From: Acidobacteriota bacterium
GTDB lineage: Bacteria > Acidobacteriota > G020349885
Direction of reading: 5' to 3'
NCBI GenBank assembly: GCA_020349885.1
Contig: CP070701.1
Location: 277,169 to 341,168, forward strand
DNA: 64,000 bases
A model generated the notes under the pieces. The model ran no database searches. It saw nothing but the letters and a program-made list of their open reading frames with translations, and had not been told where the DNA came from. Of the stretch, positions 54,244-62,736 are shown in pieces. Each line of letters starts with the position of its first letter. Position 1 is the first letter of the stretch. The position numbers and the translations under genes are program-made.

Positions 54244-55351
54244 AGAAACCGTTTGCTGCGTCATTCTTCTGCTCCTTCTGGCGGCCGGGGCGCCGGCCCC
54301 GTGGAGTCATGCGGTGGAGAACCGGCCCGCCGGCATGGTGCTGGTACCCGGGGGGCAGTTCTTAATGGGCTCGGACGACGGCAGCCCCGATGAATCTCCG
54401 GCGCACCGGGTTTACGTCTCGCCCTTCTTTATCGACGCCCACGAGGTGACGAACGCCCAGTTCGCCGAGTTCGTCCGCGCGGCGGAGGCGTTCGACAAGG
54501 TGGAAGGCCCCTGGTTCCGCTTCTCTGCGAAAGGGTGCCTCGACCTCGTTGCCTACTACGAGAAGCGCTACGGCATGACGCTCGATGAGTTCGAGAAAAT
54601 TCCTTCTGAAAACACCGACGAGGAAGAGGCGACCCGGAAGCGGCTGGCCGGGCTCCGCTGGCGCTCGGCCGTCGAGGCTCTACGCCACATGGCGAAAGAG
54701 GAAAAGACCGGGGAAAAGACAGAGGAAAAGATTCAGGAGCTTGTAAAGAGTCAGGTGCGCCTCCCCGTGCGCGGCGTGTCGTGGAGGGACGCCGCGGCCT
54801 ACGCGCGGTGGGCCGGCAAGCGGCTTCCCACGGAGGCCGAGTGGGAAAAGGCCGCGCGCGGTGCGGACGGCCGCCGCTATCCCTGGGGCGACAGCTGGGA
54901 TCCCGAGCGATGCCGCACCGGGCATGAGCCCGAGGCCGGGCCTCTTCCCGTAGGCAGTTTTCCCGGTGGAGCAAGCCCCTACGGGTGCATGGACATGGCC
55001 GGCAACGTGTGGGAATGGGTTTCGGACTGGTACGGGGAGAATTACTACGACTTTTCACGGAATTCGAAAGACCCCAAGGGTCCCAGAGACTCGGACTGGT
55101 ACAAGGAGAATTACTACGATCCTTCACGGGTCTCGGATTTGTCGGAATGGCGGCAGAATAACCCTGATCTTCTTCGCACACCCCGACAGGGGCGCGAATC
55201 AAATACACGAAAAACTCTCCGCGGCGGCGGTTGGTCCGGAACCATGCCGGGACAGGCCCGGTACAACGTTCGCTGCGCCAGAAGGCTTTGGAGCAACCCT
55301 TCCTACTGGGCCGCGGACACGGGTTTTCGTTGCGTTATGGAGGCGAAATAA
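54227..55351 (+). CDS. second SUMF1/FGE-fold protein, exported
   Basis: The 374-residue protein starts at GTG 54227, overlapping the previous gene by 17 nt, with GGGA 7 nt upstream and a signal peptide (TVCCVILLLLLAAGAPAP). An ATG at 54188 is an alternative. SUMF1 motifs are MVLVPGGQFLMGSDDG, IDAHEVTNAQFAEFV, WAGKRLPTEAEWEKAARG, MDMAGNVWEWVSDWY and GFRCVMEAK. An insertion of about 90 residues follows AEFVRAAEAF. The formylglycine Cys pair is again missing (GGGWSGTMPGQARYNVRC). Confidence 0.82.
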   Translation: MPKTCKETVCCVILLLLLAAGAPAPWSHAVENRPAGMVLVPGGQFLMGSDDGSPDESPAHRVYVSPFFIDAHEVTNAQFAEFVRAAEAFDKVEGPWFRFSAKGCLDLVAYYEKRYGMTLDEFEKIPSENTDEEEATRKRLAGLRWRSAVEALRHMAKEEKTGEKTEEKIQELVKSQVRLPVRGVSWRDAAAYARWAGKRLPTEAEWEKAARGADGRRYPWGDSWDPERCRTGHEPEAGPLPVGSFPGGASPYGCMDMAGNVWEWVSDWYGENYYDFSRNSKDPKGPRDSDWYKENYYDPSRVSDLSEWRQNNPDLLRTPRQGRESNTRKTLRGGGWSGTMPGQARYNVRCARRLWSNPSYWAADTGFRCVMEAK

Positions 55352-55352
55352 A

Positions 55353-56489
55353 ATGAAAATACACACAGTCGAACGGTCGGAATACACCGAATATTTCCTC
55401 ACGCTGGGCGGGGAAGGAGGCCAGCCACTTAAGAAACCCCCGCGGCCGGCCTTGGCGGAGGTCGGCGCGTTCCTGGCCGAGAAAGGCATACAACCCATCC
55501 AGGAAAAGCTCTACGGAAAATTGTCCGCGAAGCGGGAGATTTTGGAAACCCGGAAAGCGGTCTTCCGGGAGCATGGGCTGGATCCTTCGCTCCCACTCAC
55601 TTTCATCGAAGGCTGCCCGTCCTCGACCGAGGACTTTTCCGGCGTCCAGTTGTGGGGGATTTCTCCTCGCAACCGGGGCGAAGCGGCCGTTTCCACGATC
55701 GAATGCCCGGGAAACATCAAAGGACGCTCCTGGTCGGCGGCAGGTGGTCGATTCGTGTACCTCCCCAGCGTTCGTGGAAAAAACAGCAACGGGGCGCAGC
55801 CTCCCGACGCCCCCAGGCAGGCCGAACAGATGTTCAACAACGCCACCCGCTGCCTCGACGCGCACGGCTTGTCTTTTTTGCACGTCGTGAGAACCTGGAT
55901 TTACATTTCCTGGTTCGGGAACTGGTACGGGAAATTCAACGCCGCCCGGACCGCCCACTTCAAAAAACATGGCCTCATCCGTGAAAACGGCGACAGCTAC
56001 CTGCCCGCAAGCACGGGGATCCAGGGGCGGGGCGGCGACGAGGAATGCCTCATGGACGTCCTCGCGCTGAGCCCCGGAGAATCCGGCGAGGTTCAGGCTC
56101 GCCTGCTTGGGAACAAGCGGCAAAACGAGGCATTTTCGTACGGCTCCGCCTTCTCCCGCGGGGCAGTGGTTGACATGGAGGAAAAGAAGATGGTCTTCGT
56201 GTCGGGAACCGCAAGCATCAACGAGGAAGGCAAGACCGTGTACCTGGACGACCCCGAAGGCCAGGCGATGGAGACGCTTCTTAATATCGCGTCGATCCTC
56301 GAGGCGGAGGGAGGAAGCTTGAAGGACATCTGCATGGCCACCGTGTTTTGCAAGAACGAGGAGTCTCTCGAGGCCTACCAAAGGATCAGCCGCTTGTTGT
56401 GCCTGCCGGCGTTTCCGTCCGTCACGCTCATAACGGATATCTGCCGTCCGGAGCTTCTGATCGAGATCGAGGCCACGGCCGTTTGTTGA
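55353..56489 (+). CDS. double RidA/YjgF-fold protein, chorismatase-like
   Basis: The 378-residue protein contains two RidA-type halves, the second clearly so: VFVSGTASINEEGKTV, ETLLNIASILEAEGGSLKDI and ELLIEIEATAV. The length and tandem layout resemble the FkbO/Hyg5/XanB2 chorismatase group as well as tandem RidA proteins. RidA proteins hydrolyse reactive imines and enamines; chorismatases cleave chorismate. No signal peptide is seen, so it would act in the cytoplasm, unlike its operon partners. GGAGG lies before the ATG, overlapping the SUMF1 3' end. Confidence 0.75.
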   Translation: MKIHTVERSEYTEYFLTLGGEGGQPLKKPPRPALAEVGAFLAEKGIQPIQEKLYGKLSAKREILETRKAVFREHGLDPSLPLTFIEGCPSSTEDFSGVQLWGISPRNRGEAAVSTIECPGNIKGRSWSAAGGRFVYLPSVRGKNSNGAQPPDAPRQAEQMFNNATRCLDAHGLSFLHVVRTWIYISWFGNWYGKFNAARTAHFKKHGLIRENGDSYLPASTGIQGRGGDEECLMDVLALSPGESGEVQARLLGNKRQNEAFSYGSAFSRGAVVDMEEKKMVFVSGTASINEEGKTVYLDDPEGQAMETLLNIASILEAEGGSLKDICMATVFCKNEESLEAYQRISRLLCLPAFPSVTLITDICRPELLIEIEATAVC

Positions 56490-56881
56490 AAGAGCCCGAA
56501 TCGTGTAGCTCGCCTGTCACCCCGACAGAGCCCGCCCCCGAAGACTTCGGCGGTCCCGAAGAGCCAGGCGCCCTCGTCTACGCCGTCGGCTTCCTGCTCG
56601 CCGCGGCGGTCTCAGCGGCCGTGGCCGGGTGGTGGCTGGGCTTGATGCCAACGGTATTTGCCGCCCTCGCCGGCGGCCTCGCGGGGCTGGTGGGCGTATT
56701 CACGCTCGATAACATAGGCGAGGCCGTCGTGCTCACGGTGCTCGTCGCCGTGCTCATGGCGGCCGCGGCCAGCATGAATCTGCCCCTTCCGGTGCTCCTC
56801 AAGGGGCTGGCCGTGTCGGGAGCTCTGGGGCTATGCGCCGGAAAGCTGGTGTGCGGCGTGTGGAAAGAGACGGCCGGGTAG
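56486..56881 (+). CDS. small polytopic membrane protein
   Basis: The 131-residue protein begins at TTG 56486, overlapping the RidA-like stop (TTGA). It has three or four hydrophobic spans (YAVGFLLAAAVSAAVAG, VFAALAGGLAGLVGVF, VVLTVLVAVLMAAAA, LLKGLAVSGALGLCAGKL). No family is recognised. It closes the sigma-54 operon; a hairpin follows 77 nt later. Confidence 0.65.
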   Translation: MKEPESCSSPVTPTEPAPEDFGGPEEPGALVYAVGFLLAAAVSAAVAGWWLGLMPTVFAALAGGLAGLVGVFTLDNIGEAVVLTVLVAVLMAAAASMNLPLPVLLKGLAVSGALGLCAGKLVCGVWKETAG

Positions 56882-56957
56882 AGGCTTGCGTCTCTAGTTC
56901 GCGCAGACCACCACGCCCCGGGGCGCACGCCTGCCGACTTGTGTCGAGCATCCTCGG

Positions 56958-56976
56958 CCCCCGGCCTTCGGTCGGG
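56958..56976 (+). terminator. hairpin after the sigma-54 operon
   Basis: CCCCGGCC-TTC-GGTCGGGG forms an 8-bp stem with one G-U pair. There is no U-tract, so terminator function is tentative. Confidence 0.4.
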
Positions 56977-57020
56977 GAGTCGGGACCCGGCCGCACCGCT
57001 TCAGTGGGATGACCGGCGCT

Positions 57021-57467
57021 TTACTTCTTGGGTTCGTCTCCGGATTCCCCGCCGTACTGGGGCAGGGAGTCCGTGATCGGAAACCACTTCGCCTTGTGGT
57101 CGACGAAATAGTGGCCTTCTGGCTCGAGGCCGGGCTCCCCGTTGAGGTTGGCCAGCGCCACGGCTACCTCCTCTTCCGCTTCCCCTTCCCCCTCCCGCGA
57201 CTCGAAGAAGAGCGTGCTGCCGCATTTTTTGCAGAAACTCCGCGTGGCGTTGGTGTCCGTGTGGTAGCGCGTCAGGTTGTCGGGGCTCGAGGTGATTTTG
57301 AAATTCTCGTTCTTGAAGCCCGTCCACGTCACGAAGGCCGCTCCGTGCGCCCGCCGGCAGTTGGAGCAGTGGCAGTGAATGAAGTAAAGGCCCGGGGGCG
57401 TGGCCTCGAATTTGACGGCTCCGCACAGACAGGAACCGGTTACTTTTTTGGAGCTTTCATTTCCCAC
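57021..57467 (-). CDS. GFA/CENP-V family zinc protein, copy 1
   Basis: The 148-residue protein has the zinc ligands of the GFA fold: GSCLCGAVKFEA, CHCSNCRRAHGAAF and FCKKCGSTLF. The family includes proteins formerly called glutathione-dependent formaldehyde-activating enzymes, though most members have no proven activity. It starts at GTG 57467 with GAGAGG 7 nt upstream; the same site lies in a small hairpin, AGAGA-GGTT-TCTCT. The C terminus VDHKAKWFPITDSLPQYGGE is almost identical to that of its paralogue. Confidence 0.88.
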   Translation of the reverse strand: MGNESSKKVTGSCLCGAVKFEATPPGLYFIHCHCSNCRRAHGAAFVTWTGFKNENFKITSSPDNLTRYHTDTNATRSFCKKCGSTLFFESREGEGEAEEEVAVALANLNGEPGLEPEGHYFVDHKAKWFPITDSLPQYGGESGDEPKK

Positions 57468-57608
57468 AGAGAAACCTCTCTTTCATTTATTTATTGTTGC
57501 TTTCCCGCCTCATCGTAGCGCTCCAAGAGCGCGCAAACCCCGGCCCGGAGCGCACGCCCCGTGGCGCACGTTCCCGGCCACCGCTTCAGAGGGGCGATCC
57601 GCTCTTTG

Positions 57609-58037
57609 CTACTTGGGCTCGGTTCCGGATTCCCCGCCGTGCTGGGGCAGGGAGTCCGTGATCGCAAACCACTTCGCCCCGTGGTCGACGAAATAGTGGC
57701 ACTCGGGCCGGAGATCGTGCTCCTCGCCGAGGTTGGCCAGCGTCACGTACACTTCCCCTTCAGCATGCGGCGACTCGTAGAAGAGCGTGCTGCCGCATTT
57801 TTTGCAGAAACTCCGCGTGGCGTCGGAATCCGTGCGGTAGCGCGTCAGGTTGTCGGGGCTCGAGGTGATTCGAAGATTCTCGCTCTCGAAGCCCGCCAAC
57901 GTCCCGAAGGCCGCTCCGTACGCCCTCCGGCAGATGGAGCAGTGACAGTTGAAGCAGGAACTCGGGTCCGCGGCCTCGAATTTCACGGCGCCGCACAGGC
58001 AGGAACCGTCTAATTTCTTGGAGCTTTTCTTTGCCAT
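57609..58037 (-). CDS. GFA/CENP-V family zinc protein, copy 2
   Basis: The 142-residue paralogue has the same zinc motifs (GSCLCGAVKFEA, CHCSICRRAYGAAF, FCKKCGSTLFYES). The blocks SSPDNLTRY.TD..ATRSFCKKCGS are nearly unchanged between the copies, so the duplication is fairly recent or under strong constraint. It is upstream of copy 1 in the same direction, 141 nt apart, with AGAGG 8 nt before its ATG. Confidence 0.88.
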   Translation of the reverse strand: MAKKSSKKLDGSCLCGAVKFEAADPSSCFNCHCSICRRAYGAAFGTLAGFESENLRITSSPDNLTRYRTDSDATRSFCKKCGSTLFYESPHAEGEVYVTLANLGEEHDLRPECHYFVDHGAKWFAITDSLPQHGGESGTEPK

Positions 58038-58165
58038 AGCGTAACCTCTTTTTCAATTTTTTGGTTGCTTTTCCCGCGCTTATTGTATCACTTCGAAAAC
58101 GCGTTGTCCACGCCGTTCGGCGTCACCCTGATCACGATGCGCAAGCAAGGAATCAGCGCGGCCGT

Positions 58166-58194
58166 TTGCCGTCGAGGGGTGTTCTTTCTATAAT
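58166..58194 (+). promoter_or_regulatory. start-adjacent promoter of the phosphodiesterase gene
   Basis: TTGCCG (58166-58171), 17-nt spacer, TATAAT (58189-58194), then 6 nt to GTG 58201. Transcription should begin at or next to the GTG. Confidence 0.7.
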
Positions 58195-58200
58195 GGAAGC

Positions 58201-60363
58201 GTGCGCGCCATGAAACGCCTGGTTTGCCTCTTCTTCGTCCCGCTTCTTGCCGCCTCCCTGGCGGCGGCGCAGGACGTCGAGCGCGTCGTCATCCTGGGCT
58301 TCGACGGCGCCGACGCGAAGCTCGTCGAGCGCTGGATGGAGCAAGGAAAGCTTCCCAATCTGAGCACGCTCCGCGACCGGGGCAGCTACGCGCCCATCCT
58401 GCCGCCGAATCCGCCGCAGACGCCCGTCTCATGGTCTTCCTTCTCGACGGGACTCGACCCGGGCGAGACGAATATTTTCGACTTTCTACGCCGCAAGGAG
58501 GACACCTACATCCCGACGTTCGCCATGATGACCGAGAGCTCCAGACCGTTCCTCTGGGGCGAGCGCAACGCGCTTTTCCTGGGTCCCGGCGCGGCCATCG
58601 CCCTGGGGTTCGTGGTCTGGGTGGTGCTCATGCTTGCGTGGGCGCGCCGCTCCGTCGCGCTCGTCGCGGCCGTAGTGCTCGGCGTGCTGGCGCTCTATCC
58701 CTTGTATTCCATGGCGGACCGCTGGGTTCCGACGCAAGTGCCCGACCCGATCAACAACCGCCGGGGCCTCACGATGTGGGAGGCGGTTTCCAACGGGGGA
58801 GGCTGCGCCGAGGTTTTTCGCATGCCCGCGACCTTCCCGCCCGACTCCTTCCAGTGCGGGTGGATGCTTTCGGGCCTGGGCGTTCCCGACGTGCGCGGCC
58901 GCGTGGGCACGCCCTCCTACTACACGACCGACCCCGAGTTCATCATGGACGAGAACAAGTTCAGCGTCGAGATTTTCGAGCTTCCCGAATTCGACGACTC
59001 CGCCGAGACCGAGGTCTACGGCCCCTCGACGAAGGAGCTTTTTCCCGCCCGAGAGGGCGAGAAAGAGCCCCGCTACCCCAAACGCATCGACGTTCCGATG
59101 CTTCTTGCCCGCTCGGGTGAGCGGGAAATCACGGTCGAGGTAGGAAGCGAGAAGCTTACGCTCCGCGAGGGCGAATGGAGCCGGTGGCTGGAATTCGAAT
59201 TCGTCTTCAATCCCGTGGTGAAGTTCAAGGGCTCGAGCCGCTTCTATCTCACGAGCGCCCACCCACTCCGGATGAATTTGCTGCCCATCAACTTCCACCC
59301 GGCCGATTCGCCCGTGCCGCTGACGCACCCGAAGGATTTTGCCGGAAAATTATTTAATCGCTTCGGCTTCTTCAAGACCATCGGCTGGGTCACCGACACG
59401 TGGTCGCTCGACCAGGAGCTTTTCGGCGAGGCGGCGTTCCTCGGCGACATGTACAACACCGTCGAAGAGGACGGCGCGATGCTCGAGGCGTTCCTCGACG
59501 AGCCGGAGTCGCCGCGCCTCTACGCGCAGGTGTTCGAGTTCACCGACAGGATCGGCCACACGTTCTGGCGCCTCCTCGACCCCGAGCACCCGCGTTACGA
59601 CGCCGAGCTCGCGGAGCGCTACGGCGGCGAGATGCTGCGCGCCTACCAGAAGATGGACGAGATCGTGGGCGGGGCCATGAAAAAACTCGATGACCGCACG
59701 CTCCTTCTCGTGGTCTCCGACCACGGCTTCGGCACGTGGCGCTACGCCGTCAACTACAACACCTGGCTCATCCGGGAGGGTTACATGACGCTCTTCGGCA
59801 TGCCGAGCGGCCCGAAGAACCTGGAGGACCTCTTCGGGGGCGGCGAGTTTTTCGAGAACGTGGACTGGTCGCGCACGAAGGCCTACGCCATGGGCCTCGG
59901 AAACATCTACATCAACCTGCGCGGGCGCGAGCCGAAGGGCATCGTCTCGCCTGGCGGGGAATATGAAACCCTCCGCGACGAAATTATCGAGAAGCTCGAA
60001 GCGTGGGTGGACGAGGAGACGGGCCTTCATCCCGTGCACCGCGTCTACCGGCGCGAGGACATCTACCGTTCCTTCGACCCGAACGCGCCCGATTTGCGCG
60101 CCGCGAACCGCCCCCCCTACCGCGTCTCGTGGCAGACCTCGCTCGGCGGTGCCCCCAAGCGTTTGACGGAATCCAACAACAAGAAGTGGAGCGCCGACCA
60201 CTGCTCGCTCGACCCGGAGCTCGTCAAGGGCATCCTCTTCTCGAGCCGCCCCATCGCTTCCCCGGAGCCGCGCATTATTGACGTCTATCCGACGGTGCTT
60301 GAGGCGCTCGGGCTCCCGCTTCCGGATACGCCTGGAAAAAACGTTCTTGCCTCGTCTTCATAG
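58201..60363 (+). CDS. alkaline phosphatase superfamily phosphodiesterase, membrane-inserted
   Basis: The product is up to 720 residues, with a signal peptide (LVCLFFVPLLAASLAAA). The metal site begins VILGFDGADAKLVERW and PPQTPVSWSSFSTGLDPG, with the likely nucleophile in this Ser/Thr stretch. Later metal motifs include IGHTFWRLLD and LLVVSDHGFGTW. Two extra hydrophobic spans follow the first catalytic part (about 122-165). The family is type I phosphodiesterase/nucleotide pyrophosphatase-like; substrate unknown. GTG 58201 fits the promoter; ATG 58210 is the alternative. The EnvC-like gene overlaps its 3' end. Confidence 0.85.
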   Translation: MRAMKRLVCLFFVPLLAASLAAAQDVERVVILGFDGADAKLVERWMEQGKLPNLSTLRDRGSYAPILPPNPPQTPVSWSSFSTGLDPGETNIFDFLRRKEDTYIPTFAMMTESSRPFLWGERNALFLGPGAAIALGFVVWVVLMLAWARRSVALVAAVVLGVLALYPLYSMADRWVPTQVPDPINNRRGLTMWEAVSNGGGCAEVFRMPATFPPDSFQCGWMLSGLGVPDVRGRVGTPSYYTTDPEFIMDENKFSVEIFELPEFDDSAETEVYGPSTKELFPAREGEKEPRYPKRIDVPMLLARSGEREITVEVGSEKLTLREGEWSRWLEFEFVFNPVVKFKGSSRFYLTSAHPLRMNLLPINFHPADSPVPLTHPKDFAGKLFNRFGFFKTIGWVTDTWSLDQELFGEAAFLGDMYNTVEEDGAMLEAFLDEPESPRLYAQVFEFTDRIGHTFWRLLDPEHPRYDAELAERYGGEMLRAYQKMDEIVGGAMKKLDDRTLLLVVSDHGFGTWRYAVNYNTWLIREGYMTLFGMPSGPKNLEDLFGGGEFFENVDWSRTKAYAMGLGNIYINLRGREPKGIVSPGGEYETLRDEIIEKLEAWVDEETGLHPVHRVYRREDIYRSFDPNAPDLRAANRPPYRVSWQTSLGGAPKRLTESNNKKWSADHCSLDPELVKGILFSSRPIASPEPRIIDVYPTVLEALGLPLPDTPGKNVLASSS

Positions 60364-61504
60364 CGCCCTCGCCGCGGCCGTCGCGCTTGTCCCGATGGCG
60401 TCGGGGCTCGCGGGCGCGGCGTTCGCGGAAACCTCCGACATGTCCGGGCTCGAGGCGCGGCTCCGGGCGGAGATCGAGGAACTTCGAGAAAGCCTTGCGC
60501 GCATCGACGAGGCGCGCGATTCGTTTCTCGCGCGAATGGAGCGCCTCGAAAAGGAGCAGCGCCTGCTCCGGGCCGAATCGGGGCGCTTGGCGCTCGAGCG
60601 CGAGCGCCGCACGAGGGAGCGCGACGCGCTGCGCGCCCAGATCGCGCAGCTGGAGTTCGAGCGGAAGAAAAAACAGGAGCGGCTCTCGATGGTGCTCGTC
60701 GCGCTCCACAGAATGGGGCCGCCGCGCCCGCTCCGGGCGCTCGCCGTGGAGGGAAGCCTGGGAGGCGCCCTCCGGGGCTACCGCTACCTTACGCACCTGA
60801 CCGAGGAAGAGTCCGCGCTTCTTGCGCGCCTGCTCGCGCTTCATGAGGAAACGCGCGAGAAAGAGGCGCGCCTCGGCGAGACAATCGCGCGCCTCGGCAT
60901 CATTGAGGACGAAATCGAGGGCCGCCGCGACGAAATTTCTCGAAAGCGTGCAGAATACGAAGCGCTCGTCGCGCAGCTTGCGGAAGACAAGGCGCTCCGG
61001 GACCGCGCCGTGGAGGAGATCAAGCGCGCGCGGCGGATGCTCTCCCAATTCTTCGCCGGCGTGCCACTCGGCCCGGCCGTCTCGGGGCTTTTGAACATCG
61101 AGGCCTTCCGAGGTCTCCTGCCCCGCCCCGTCGAGGGCGAGGTCGTCGTGCCCTACGGCACGATGGAGCATCCGCAGTTCCGCACGCGCGTTCCGCACAA
61201 CGGCCTCACGTTCGCGGTGCTCCAGGGCGCGCCCGTCCGCGCCGTCTTCGACGGCGCGGTCGTCTACAGCGGATGGTTCGAGGGCTACGGGCAGACCCTC
61301 ATCCTCGATCATGGCCACGGCTATTTCACGGTCTATTCCCACAACGACTCGCTCGAAAAGGGCGAGGGCGACGCGGCCGCGAAGGGCGACGTCATCGCCC
61401 GCGCCGGAAAAACGGGCTCCCTTAGCGGCCCGCAGCTCTACTTCGAGCTGCGCAAAGGGGCGCGGCCACTCGACCCCGCACCCTGGTTTTCGAAGCAGCC
61501 GTAG
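60347..61504 (+). CDS. EnvC-like murein hydrolase activator with degenerate LytM domain
   Basis: The 385-residue exported protein has a signal peptide, a long coiled coil (about 30-260, rich in Glu/Arg/Leu) and a C-terminal LytM/M23 domain. The zinc ligands are lost: HxxxD is HNGLT, and the HxH near the end is QLY (GPQLYFELRKG). So it is probably not a peptidase but an amidase activator, as for EnvC in cell separation. The TTG at 60347 gives the signal peptide and overlaps the previous stop. No ftsEX genes are in the window. Confidence 0.82.
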   Translation: MPRLHSALAAAVALVPMASGLAGAAFAETSDMSGLEARLRAEIEELRESLARIDEARDSFLARMERLEKEQRLLRAESGRLALERERRTRERDALRAQIAQLEFERKKKQERLSMVLVALHRMGPPRPLRALAVEGSLGGALRGYRYLTHLTEEESALLARLLALHEETREKEARLGETIARLGIIEDEIEGRRDEISRKRAEYEALVAQLAEDKALRDRAVEEIKRARRMLSQFFAGVPLGPAVSGLLNIEAFRGLLPRPVEGEVVVPYGTMEHPQFRTRVPHNGLTFAVLQGAPVRAVFDGAVVYSGWFEGYGQTLILDHGHGYFTVYSHNDSLEKGEGDAAAKGDVIARAGKTGSLSGPQLYFELRKGARPLDPAPWFSKQP

Positions 61505-61527
61505 CCCGCATTCCGCGAATTTTTCCC

Positions 61528-61556
61528 TTGCATTCGGTTGAAAATTCTGGTAGACT
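61528..61556 (+). promoter_or_regulatory. start-adjacent promoter of the amgK-like gene
   Basis: TTGCAT (61528-61533), 17-nt spacer, TAGACT (61551-61556), then 5 nt to ATG 61562 with no Shine-Dalgarno. Confidence 0.65.
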
Positions 61557-61561
61557 AAACT

Positions 61562-62602
61562 ATGCTTTTGCCGGAGGGCTTGCACACACAAATCAAGGCC
61601 GTGGAGCCGCTCGCCGGGGACGCCTCGGTGCGACGCTTCTTCCGCCTCCGAACCCACACGGGAGCCTCCTACGTGGCGGTTTCCTATCCTCCCCCCTCCA
61701 ACGGGCTGCACAAGACTCACCTGGCGATGAATGAGTACTTGAAAAGGTACCGCATCCCCGTCCCGCGCATCCTGGGCGTTCACGAAAAGGGGAGCCTCCT
61801 GGTGGTCGAGGACCTCGGCGAGGAAACGCTCGAAGCGTTCTTTGCGCGCGAGAGTCCGCGCGCGGCGCGCACCTACTACAAGAAGGCCATCGACCTGCTG
61901 GTCACGCTGCAGGGAGCGGCGACCGACAAGCTCTGCCCGAGCGACGTTGCGTACCAGAGCATCCTGGACGAAAAGAAGTTCATGGAGGAACTCGAACACA
62001 CCTACCGCTACTTTCTTTGCGGCCTGCTGGGCGTGAAACCCAAGCCGGCGCAGAAGCTCGCCCTGCAGGAAGGTTTCCGCGCCCTCGCGCGCCGCGCCGC
62101 GCAGCAGCCCTGGGTTCTCTGCCACCGCGACTACCATTCGCGCAACCTGCTCGTTCGCGAAAAAGGCATCGGCGTCGTGGACTACCAGGACGCGCGCCGC
62201 GGGCCCTACACCTACGACCTCGCGTCCCTGCTGCGCGATTCCTACACGTCCCTCACGGAGCGCTTCCGGACGGAGATGATCGGCTATTTCCTCTCGCGCT
62301 CCAAGAATCGCTGGAACGGACGGCCCGTCCGGGAAGATTTTGAATACGTGAGCCTCCAGCGCAACCTCAAGGCCCTCGGCACGTTCGCCTACCAGAAGGT
62401 GGAGCGCGGCACGGGGCGCTACCTGCCTTACGTTCAGCCCACCCTGAAGCAGGTGTGGCTGAACCTGCACCGCTTCGAGGAGGAATTCGACGGCCTGCGC
62501 AAGGCCCTGCGGGACTGCGTGGCCAAGGCCGACGCATCACTTTCCGCTCCCTCCCGCCGCAAGGGCCGCGGCAAAAAAGGGCGGCCTTCGCGAGCCGCGT
62601 AG
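61562..62602 (+). CDS. amgK: aminoglycoside phosphotransferase-fold sugar kinase, AmgK-like
   Basis: The 346-residue kinase begins with DASVRRFFRL, typical of AmgK. It has the catalytic loop CHRDYHSRNLL and the metal site VVDYQDARRGPYTYDLASLLRD. AmgK phosphorylates MurNAc or GlcNAc at the anomeric carbon in cell-wall recycling, usually next to murU, which is absent here. Its location behind an EnvC-like gene fits a peptidoglycan theme. The C terminus is a short basic tail. A different small-molecule kinase role cannot be excluded. Confidence 0.8.
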   Translation: MLLPEGLHTQIKAVEPLAGDASVRRFFRLRTHTGASYVAVSYPPPSNGLHKTHLAMNEYLKRYRIPVPRILGVHEKGSLLVVEDLGEETLEAFFARESPRAARTYYKKAIDLLVTLQGAATDKLCPSDVAYQSILDEKKFMEELEHTYRYFLCGLLGVKPKPAQKLALQEGFRALARRAAQQPWVLCHRDYHSRNLLVREKGIGVVDYQDARRGPYTYDLASLLRDSYTSLTERFRTEMIGYFLSRSKNRWNGRPVREDFEYVSLQRNLKALGTFAYQKVERGTGRYLPYVQPTLKQVWLNLHRFEEEFDGLRKALRDCVAKADASLSAPSRRKGRGKKGRPSRAA

Positions 62603-62736
62603 TTGTTGCCTGACGACGCCTCCTGACGTCGGCGGAGCTCTCCTTCTGCGATAGTCTTTCAATCCATCCCGATCAGGATAAATTGTCCTGTTGAAAAGAC
62701 CGCTTCTCTCCTCCCCCTTTTTTTAAAGAAAAAGGC
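62603..62736. other. convergent gap
   Basis: Only a weak hairpin (CAGGA-N7-TCCTG, 62674-62690) and a poly-T tract (62719-62725) are seen between the two stop codons. Confidence 0.4.

Noticed and set aside
53191-55351. Formylglycine-generating (sulfatase-maturing) function
   Set aside because: Both proteins lack the catalytic Cys pair and no sulfatase is encoded nearby.
60347-61504. Active M23 peptidase
   Set aside because: The visible zinc ligands are substituted.
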